DNA from: Toxorhynchites rutilus septentrionalis
Lineage: Eukaryota > Arthropoda > Insecta > Diptera > Culicidae
Assembly: GCF_029784135.1 (NCBI RefSeq)
Contig: NC_073746.1
Span: 34,391,378 to 34,455,377 of the forward strand
DNA length: 64,000 nt
Reading direction: 5' to 3'
In this document: positions 58,392-64,000 of the stretch, piece by piece
Numbering within the stretch: position 1 is the stretch's first letter
How the letters are laid out: each line of letters starts with the position of its first letter
The notes under the pieces: generated by a model
What the model saw: only the letters and a program-made list of their open reading frames with translations
The model's database searches: none
What the model was told of the DNA's origin: nothing
Position numbers and translations under genes: made by a program

Positions 58392-59449
58392 CAGGAAGTG
58401 GGTTATATCTATGGTATAACCGCAAGGGTGACGTAGGACTATCGTTGATTTAGAGATCATTTGTTTGAAGTTGAATCTGAATTCATTCTGAATGAATGAA
58501 TATTTGGAGAACTTCGAAAACGAGAGCGTTACGTTGGAGGCACAAGGTTTCATGCATCCAATATTGGATACGGAAATATCCTACTGATGGGGAAGAATAA
58601 TCTTCAGAAGCTATCCTGTTAATTGCGATTGATTGAAAAATCACAAAACCAAATGTATTTGGTCCAGTGTTACATGGATAGAAAACATTAAAATAAACTC
58701 TTTCACATGAATGTAATTTTAAATACCCAGAGGAACTGGCAGATTATTTTCAGTAACGATTAGATATTTCCACATTTTCCTCGATACTGGAAGCCCACCA
58801 GTGGTTAATGCTAACTCGATAACCATCTGTTAATAGCACTTGATTGAAACATATTTGGTCACAGTGTTACATGGATAGAAAACATTCAAATAAACTCTTT
58901 CACATGAATGTATTTTTAAATTCCCAGAGGAACTGGCAGATTATTTTCCGGATATGTCTCGATGCTGAATGGCATCCAAACGGAAAGAATTCCGCGCGTG
59001 TATGTGTGTGTGTGTGTAGCGGCTGCTTCGAGATCTTCCCGGGGAAACGTCTGGCCTAAGGTACACAAACAGGCTATTGGTGACACCGTTCATCCGCGCT
59101 TTCATGATAAATGAAGAGCTTCACCACAACAGCGACAACATGCTCCAATCGCTGTTCAATTAGAACTGAGTGGATTTCCGAGTGACGCTCGCTTATATAC
59201 CGATTGGTGATTTCAATAGCCTGTTTTGAAAGCAAATCTAAGACTATTGAAACAAGTTTTTGGATCAGAAAGTAACAAGTATAGAACGCGTAGACATTTT
59301 ATCTTTCCAATGAAGTGTTTATCATACCATTTCGTTCAGTAGTTTAGGAGCTATTAACACTCAAAATCTCGGTCTCCGGCGTAACGCTTTCGTTTTCGAA
59401 ACTTCGATTTTACACCCCGGTATAGAAATGAAAGACGTAGTCCTACGTC
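58392..59449 (+). mobile_element. Family H element, copy H3
   Basis: CAGGAAGTGGGTTATATC after A7, TGACGTAGGACTA at 58429-58441, terminal hairpin GACGTAGTCCTACGTC at 59434-59449 followed by AAAAA. Two internal tandem units (anchored at 58730 and 58928) and the minus-strand promoter-like module. Highly similar to H1 including the TG microsatellite (about 59000), consistent with recent spread. Confidence 0.8.
59164..59207 (-). promoter_or_regulatory. Core-promoter-like module in family H copy H3
   Basis: CCAAT (59203-59207), TATATAAG (59192-59199) and initiator TCAGTT (59164-59169) on the minus strand with the same spacing as in H1 and H2. Confidence 0.5.
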
Positions 59450-61416
59450 AAAAATAACGATCACGCTGCAACTATCGAGCGTGTTGGTTTCGACTGCCGT
59501 CGTAGATGTAATGTATACATGTCAAAGGTATATTTGTGTAAATCGGTTGCGAAATTTATGAGCCACGCTGTATGTAACTAAGACTGTGCTTTGTTGTGTC
59601 GATAGTGTTTTAGCAAAAATTTAATATTTCACCTATCTCATCTCATCTCTCAGTTTATTTTTCTTCGGTTTACGTATTTAAAAAAAAAATTAGCCGATTC
59701 AAGATTACGTTCCCCATTTATGCAAATTGCAGATTCATTTTAACCTACATTTTAAAGATTTTATGTTTCGGACGCTAGACTTCACACTTGGAACTCCGCC
59801 TGCGAATGACGGATCTCTATAGTAGCATGTCCGAGAAGGGACCTGAAACTATTGGGAATCAGAGCAGAGGATCCAAAGCCTCTAGATAGGATGGCTGCAG
59901 CGGCTGTTATGCAAAGAAAAAATGGATATATTCCTAAGTCAGAATTTCCTCCTGTGACTATCTCCGGTTGAAAAATATGTCGTCTATTCGAGGAATATTA
60001 TAGGAGTTCCTTGGCGACCTTCACAGGTTGCCAAAAATAAACTCTGGCGAGACAATTTAAAAAATTGAAATGTAATACGAGTGATGAATGAAGATATATC
60101 GTTCGAGAGTTTTTAGATGAGTTTTGTCACTTACCTTCTCAGGTCAGAATGGATATTGTTTCCGAAATCTCGTTTCTGCGAAAAGTTGAGAGTTCGCGTG
60201 TTCAGAATCACATCACCTACCACAGTAAATCCTGATTCGGTGTACCCATTTCCACTAACACCAATCCCTTCCATGGTAATCGCTAGGGAACCACGCTATA
60301 GAGGCGACCCTTCTGGCCTTCGGGCGGCGATTACCATACTTTCCTTTCCTTCCTTTCCTTTCCTTCCCCTGGTGACTGTAAGGACGTGGCCGGCGTCGTT
60401 ATTGACCATTTAAACCTCGAATCACCGAAAATTGCACAACGAGAATGATTTGCTAGTCCCAAGCGTCATTCTGTGTGTTCTTTGTGCAATTTGGTTGGTT
60501 CAGGTCAATCACGGAGTGCAACTACGAATTGTACAGTCTACCCAAGCTCAAGCTCAAGCTCACAACCACACATACAAATCTTTCTGATATCACATGAATG
60601 TTTCGAAGGGTTAAATGACTCGTTGCGGTAGTTAGGGCAGATTACATATATTTCTCAGTTAAACTAATAACAAAAGAGGAGTAAAGGGTGTGTCACATCA
60701 AATTGCATCACGGAAAAAACGCTATAGAAATTCGCCCAGTAGACCGATCCTTTTGAAAATTTTAGACAGTAAAATAAAAACTATTAAACAACTTTTGGCA
60801 TTTTCTTTTTATTCATACTTCGAGCTCAAGCCGGTATGCTCGCACCTTCCTCTTTACCCCGTCCATAAGGTTCTGTACAACGTCAGGTTGTAGTTTTTTG
60901 ACGTAGGACTACGTCTAACCGAAAGATATAGGGGGTGAAATGGAAATCTAGGCACTGAACAAGTAGGAAAAAATGCAAGATTTGGAACGCTTATAACTCG
61001 AGCATTTCTCAATAGATCGCAAAGGTTTTTGCATCAATTGATAGGAAATATATCCACGCATCTATCATAACGAATAAATTTCATTTTTCTTGAGATAAAT
61101 AATTGAATAATTGTGAAATATCAAGCATTGTCAAAATGCACTATGTGCCCATTTTTGATTGGTCCATTTTGTGCTCCTCAAATCGTACCGACCAAAACGG
61201 GCAACTAAAGCAGCAGCGAAATAGAATGAAGCACGATTGGAAAGGAAAAAGAAAAAAATGAACGAAACATTGGTCGCAGTCTCACACATGCGTAATTCTC
61301 GAGCCAGCCAGTCTGCTTAAAAATCCCCGCTCCGCTGCCGTAACGATCATTCTCATTCAAACCGTACACCACATCGGTTCGCATCACAACACATCAACAA
61401 ACCAACCCAAGCAGCC

Positions 61417-61700
61417 ATGCCTGGACATGGTAAAGGAGGAAAAGTGAAGGGAAAGGCAAAATCCCGCTCGAACCGTGTTGATCTGAAGTTCCCCGCAAGG
61501 GTAGCTAGGCCGAGCGCGTTAGTACCAGTGCACCAGTCCACCTAGCCGGCGTTATATAGTTTCGGCCGCCGAAGTGATCGAGTTGGCTGGTAAAGCTGCT
61601 CGCGACGATAAGAAAACCCGCATTCAGAACAGAACACATCAAGACAACAACAGGCAGTTGCAGCGAGTGGCGAGTGGCAAACGCAATCGCAAAACGGCAT
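61417..61700 (+). pseudogene. Histone H2A pseudogene a
   Basis: ATG at 61417 opens MPGHGKGGKVKGKAKSRSN, nearly the H2A N-terminal tail. A deletion of about 23 bases after the LKFP codons removes the GRIHR-region codons and shifts the frame; further on, EVIELAGKAARDDKKTRI is encoded in another frame (about 61570-61625), then similarity fades. H2A is about 124 residues, so the C-terminal half is lost. Upstream, TTAAAAAT (61317) and TCATTC (61347) lie at TATA-initiator spacing, and at 61848-61863 GGCGCTTTTCAGGGCC resembles the histone 3' stem-loop with one mismatch. Promoter and 3' element together show a DNA-level copy, not a reverse-transcribed one. Confidence 0.85.
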
Positions 61701-62437
61701 CAGGTAGCAGAAGAAAAAAGTTTGTTCTTTATACAAACTGCTTTGGTGGCAAATCCAGAACAAGGCGGCATCGAGGGCGTTCGAAATGGTTTTTTTTCAA
61801 AACCACGAGTACTAAGTTTTCTAAATTGGAACCATTCCATAAAACAAGGCGCTTTTCAGGGCCATTAAACCTTCCAAAAAAGAGTTTAGGAAATACAGTT
61901 CAATGCTTTCTAAAACATTATCCAAAATAATAATAAAACACAAATTGATTTTTTCATAATTTGTTTGTCAGGATATGATGAGTATGTGAATTTGGCAGTT
62001 GTTCTGAGCTTATTGATTTTCATCAATTCTTAAATTGCTTCTAGATTGAAAGTACAGTAATTTACACTTATCTCGACATTTAGCTAATTGGACGGACCTG
62101 TAATGTGACATATTTAGTTGGACATTTTTGTAAACATAGAGTTCGGGGTCCAAATTATGACCCCACATTGAAAGTCGACTCTGTACCGCTGTCATCGCAA
62201 ATGTTCAATTACAGGTTAAAATTACCTCCAATCCGATACTGAGTGGTGGTAATGCGACGTGCCATTGAATGTAATTTACTGTAAAATATGTCACAAGCTG
62301 GATGGGAAGAAATTTTGCAACTGTGAAAGCTGTGGCGAGGGCAAATTCAATCGCTAAACAGAAAGGTTTAGCCGAACAAGATGGGGATATCGAGTGATAA
62401 CAAAACAATAAACTCTTTAGATTGAAGATAATTTTGT

Positions 62438-62453
62438 GATCCTGAAAAGGACC
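62438..62453 (-). terminator. Second histone-type stem-loop, minus strand
   Basis: On minus, GGTCCTTTTCAGGATC: a 6-bp stem (one G-T pair) with TTTC loop, flanked by A-runs. It implies a remnant of a histone gene on the opposite strand, as expected if a divergent or convergent histone pair was captured. The coding body on that strand is not recognisable. 62253-62440 duplicates 63095-63260 (GTCACAAGCTGGATGGGAAG). Confidence 0.6.
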
Positions 62454-62511
62454 CTTTTTAGCCTGCATGTGAATCCAACGAGCGAACAAATCGTAATGAA
62501 TGTATTTTTTT

Positions 62512-62606
62512 TTTCACTTAAATTCTTTTTATTTCTTAATTTGGTTTACATTATAATATAATACTACATTTCAAGTGATCAACCTAGGGTTCTACATCTT
62601 TAAATT
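62512..62606 (-). mobile_element. Tiny 5'-truncated retroinsertion
   Basis: A 95-bp segment beginning with a T-run, flanked by the 14-bp duplication GAATGTATTTTTTT at 62498-62511 and 62607-62620. Source element not identified. Confidence 0.6.
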
Positions 62607-62801
62607 GAATGTATTTTTTTGCCATCGCTCCCTTTTAACGCTGATTCGTTCGTCTCGTTGGACTCGCCCCTCTGGCTGAGTCTGCCGATTTGTCTCTATC
62701 CTGTGAGTGTGTACCGCTAGAGTATAAAACACGCGGACCCCAAAAAAATATCTTATTTTCTTTCAAACCGTAAACCCGTGTGGTTGTACGGCATCGGCAT
62801 C

Positions 62802-63085
62802 ATGGACGTAACAAAGGAGGACAAGTTAAGGGAAAGGCAAAGTCTCACTCGAACCGTGCAGGTCTCCAGTTCCCTGTTGGTCGCATTCACTGATTGCTCC
62901 GCAAGGGTAACTAGGCCGAACGGATTGGTGCCGGAGCACCAGTATACCTAACAGCGATTATAGAGTTTCGGCCGTCGGAGTGCTCGAGTTGGCTTGCAAA
63001 GCTGCTCACGACAATCATAAAACCCGCATCAAGAACAGCGCCGCTTCGGTTCGGCGCTCATCAAGGCAACAATTAGTTTCAGTGA
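62802..63085 (+). pseudogene. Histone H2A pseudogene b
   Basis: From 62804, in frame: [29 protein letters not shown], then TGA, LLRKGN, TAG, AERIGAGAPVYLTAIIEF, after which the frame shifts and the ELA..AA/KKTR region is just recognisable near 63000-63025. Two nonsense codons and frameshifts make it dead. Upstream a TATAAAA box (62723-62729) is preserved, and a perfect histone stem-loop lies downstream at 63269-63284. It is independent of pseudogene a: this copy keeps the GRIH region that a lacks. Confidence 0.88.
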
Positions 63086-63268
63086 GTGGCAAAGTGTTTC
63101 TCCGGCACGCGCATTAAATGTAAATTACTGAACAACATGTCACAAGCTGGATGGGAAGAAATTTTCCAACTGTGAAAGCTGTGGCGAGTGGCAAACGCAA
63201 TAGCTAAACAGAAAGGTTTAACCGAACAAGATGGGAATATCGAGTGATAACAAAAACACAACACAAAA

Positions 63269-63284
63269 GGTTCTTTTCAGAACC
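63269..63284 (+). terminator. Histone mRNA 3' stem-loop (perfect)
   Basis: GGTTCTTTTCAGAACC: a 6-bp stem with TTTC loop, the consensus 3'-end signal of replication-dependent histone mRNAs, followed by ATCAACA and a purine-rich AAAGAG about 15 bases on (possible downstream element). Confidence 0.85.
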
Positions 63285-63461
63285 ATCAACATATTCATAA
63301 AGAGTAAACAGTAAACTAATCCATTTTTCAGGTAGATAGGTAGGTATTCACGTAGGAGAAGAAAATAAAACAATATATTTGGAATATATATTTAACAAAA
63401 GCTGTCCCCTTTGTATAGTCCTACGTCACTCCGGTTATGTCCCCGACATTACCCACCCGTC

Positions 63462-64000
63462 TTTTTTTTTGAACAGAAATCCATTTTCTCTTGAAGTCCG
63501 CCTCCGATTTGACAACTTTTGGGTTATTCCGGAGGGCCTGCTTCATAATCGCCCAATATTTCTCTATTGGGCGAAGCTCCGGCGCGTTGGGCGGGTTCAT
63601 TTCCTTTGGCACGAAGGTGACCCCGTTGGCTTTGTACCACTCCAACACGTCCTTTGAATAGTGGCACGAAGCGAGATCCGGCCAGAAGATGGTCGGGCCT
63701 CGTGCTGCTTCAATAGTGGTAGTAAGCGCTTCTGTAGGCACTCCTTAAGGTAAACCTGCCCGTTTACCGTGCCGGTCATCACGAAGGGGGTGCTCCGCCT
63801 TCCGCAAGAGCAGATCGCTTGCCACACCATGTACTTTTTGGCAAACTTGGATAGTTTTGCTTGCGAATCTCCTCCGGAACGCTGAATTTGTCCTCTGCGG
63901 AGAAGAACAACCAGCCCGGCAGCTGACGAAAGTCCGCTTTGACATAGGTTTTGTCGTCCATTACCAGGCAGTGCGGCTACGTCAGCATTTCGGTGTACAG
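63462..64000 (-). pseudogene. ITmD37E transposase copy 2, partial
   Basis: Encodes on the minus strand, from the window edge, the first catalytic block (VMDDKTYVK), SAEDKFSVPEEIRKQ, YMVWQAICSCG, FWPDLASCH and NAPELRPIEKYWAIMKQ, then FKRKWISVQKK where the other copy has its TGA. Two one-base deletions relative to that copy shift the frame, near 63859 (CAGAAAC reads CAAAAC) and near 63700 (GGG reads GG). The C-terminus is separated by the H4 insertion. Inactive. Confidence 0.85.

Larger units (their letters stand above)
58348..59570. mobile_element. Small TA-flanked TIR element hosting family H copy H3
   Basis: Ends CAGAGTGGCGCATAAGT and ACTTATGCGCCACTCTG-like (actual right end AATTTATGAGCCACGCTG) are inverted; TA at 58346-58347 and 59571-59572. 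Only about 165 bp is its own sequence; the rest is the nested family H element. Tc1/mariner-type by target. Confidence 0.65.
57184..60587 (+). mobile_element. Retroinsertion with 28-bp target duplication, identity unknown
   Basis: An identical 28-bp sequence (TCACAACCACAC...CTTTCTGA) stands at 57184-57211 and 60560-60587. The right copy directly follows a (CAAGCT)n tail (60541-60560), as at the 3' end of many LINEs. The insert (57212-60559) would be about 2.1 kb after removal of the nested 58348-59570 element. I recognise no reverse transcriptase; the 3' part (about 60180-60540) with a CTTTC-rich patch at 60340-60367 looks like a 3' UTR. It could be a truncated LINE or a retrocopied transcript. 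Confidence 0.5.
60900..63461 (-). mobile_element. Family H element, copy H4, carrying histone H2A pseudogenes
   Basis: Minus-oriented. The 3' hairpin appears on plus as GACGTAGGACTACGTC at 60900-60915 after T6; the subterminal repeat TAGTCCTACGTCA is at 63416-63428; the 5' end reads inverted GACGGGTGGGTAATGTC from 63461, matching the AAGTGGGTTATATC start of H1-H3, and is followed by T9. 2562 bp. The cargo consists of two plus-strand H2A pseudogene loci, histone-type 3' stem-loops and a small retro-fragment. It inserted in the A-run of ITmD37E copy 2. Confidence 0.75.
60684..64000 (-). mobile_element. ITmD37E transposon, copy 2, split and running off the window
   Basis: The minus-strand element's 3' end begins AAAGGGTGTGTCACATCAAA at 60683-60684, beside TA. 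It runs to 60899, is interrupted by family H copy H4, resumes at 63462 and continues beyond 64000. The interruption falls in the A-run that is A8 in the copy at 45100, so the empty site is known from that copy. Confidence 0.88.

Noticed and set aside
1..64000. Integrated viral sequences
   Set aside because: Looked for polymerase, nucleoprotein or glycoprotein-like frames as seen in mosquito genomes; found none. The only retroviral-type signal is the weak solo-LTR candidate at 14517-14852.

Overview
The window reads as nuclear DNA of a culicine-type mosquito. This rests on the company of elements rather than on any host gene: Tc1-like transposons with a DD37E catalytic spacing (the ITmD37E lineage described from mosquitoes), a DD41D element, mariners, tRNA-derived SINEs with perfect A/B boxes, Helitron-like repeats, pogo-type and TTAA-type miniature elements, and very long-armed foldback elements, all in AT-rich sequence. 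No complete host protein gene is visible. The only host-gene candidate is a 53-nt exon-like segment at 17187-17239 with a good acceptor and a GTAAGT donor, so much of the window could be intronic.

Layout. 1-5.6 kb: a 5'-truncated RNase H-bearing LINE (minus). 5.6-7.3 kb: a mariner relic and a Tc1-like relic. 9.4-10.4 kb: a Helitron-like element. 12.9-14 kb: a second LINE type (J1). 14.1-15.5 kb: an inverted-repeat element holding a possible solo LTR, a (TA)n run and a pogo-type MITE. 16-17.2 kb: GC-richer unique DNA and the candidate exon. 17.6-18.9 kb: DD41D transposon. 19.6-22.3 kb: MITEs and a foldback. 22.6-30 kb and 58-63.5 kb: copies of one unusual non-autonomous family. 29.6-37.3 kb: two inverted copies of its sister type with a mariner between them and a LINE inside one. 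38-41 kb: a three-level nest (TCGATT-TIR element, hAT, GGGCC element). 41.6-49 kb: Helitron fragments, SINEs, a nearly intact ITmD37E element inserted in a SINE, and a 1.2-kb palindrome. 49.5-51.4 kb: a pogo-like element. 55.5-56.7 kb: another giant palindrome. 57.2-60.6 kb: a retroinsertion with a 28-bp target duplication. 60.7 kb to the end: a second ITmD37E copy split by a 2.56-kb insertion.

The most interesting signal is the family I call H (hairpin-ended): 22610-23468, 26743-28479, 58392-59449, 60900-63461, and sister type 29601-30989 and 34004-37317. Members share a 13-bp subterminal inverted repeat (TGACGTAGGACTA or TGACATAGAACTA), end in a perfect 7-bp hairpin (GACGTAG-TY-CTACGTC), sit between A-runs, contain tandem units in some copies, and carry cargo resembling Pol II core promoters (CCAAT, TATA and an initiator 32-33 nt downstream). 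One copy carries two histone H2A pseudogenes with promoter and 3' stem-loop. The architecture recalls Helentron-associated (DINE-1-like) elements that capture genomic loci; that assignment is inference.

Insertions are datable relative to one another because several sit in recognisable copies whose empty sites can be read elsewhere in the window. Every transposase or reverse transcriptase here is broken. The closest to intact is the ITmD37E transposase at 45253-46269, with a single premature TGA. Coordinates of degenerate element edges are approximate unless target duplications are quoted.
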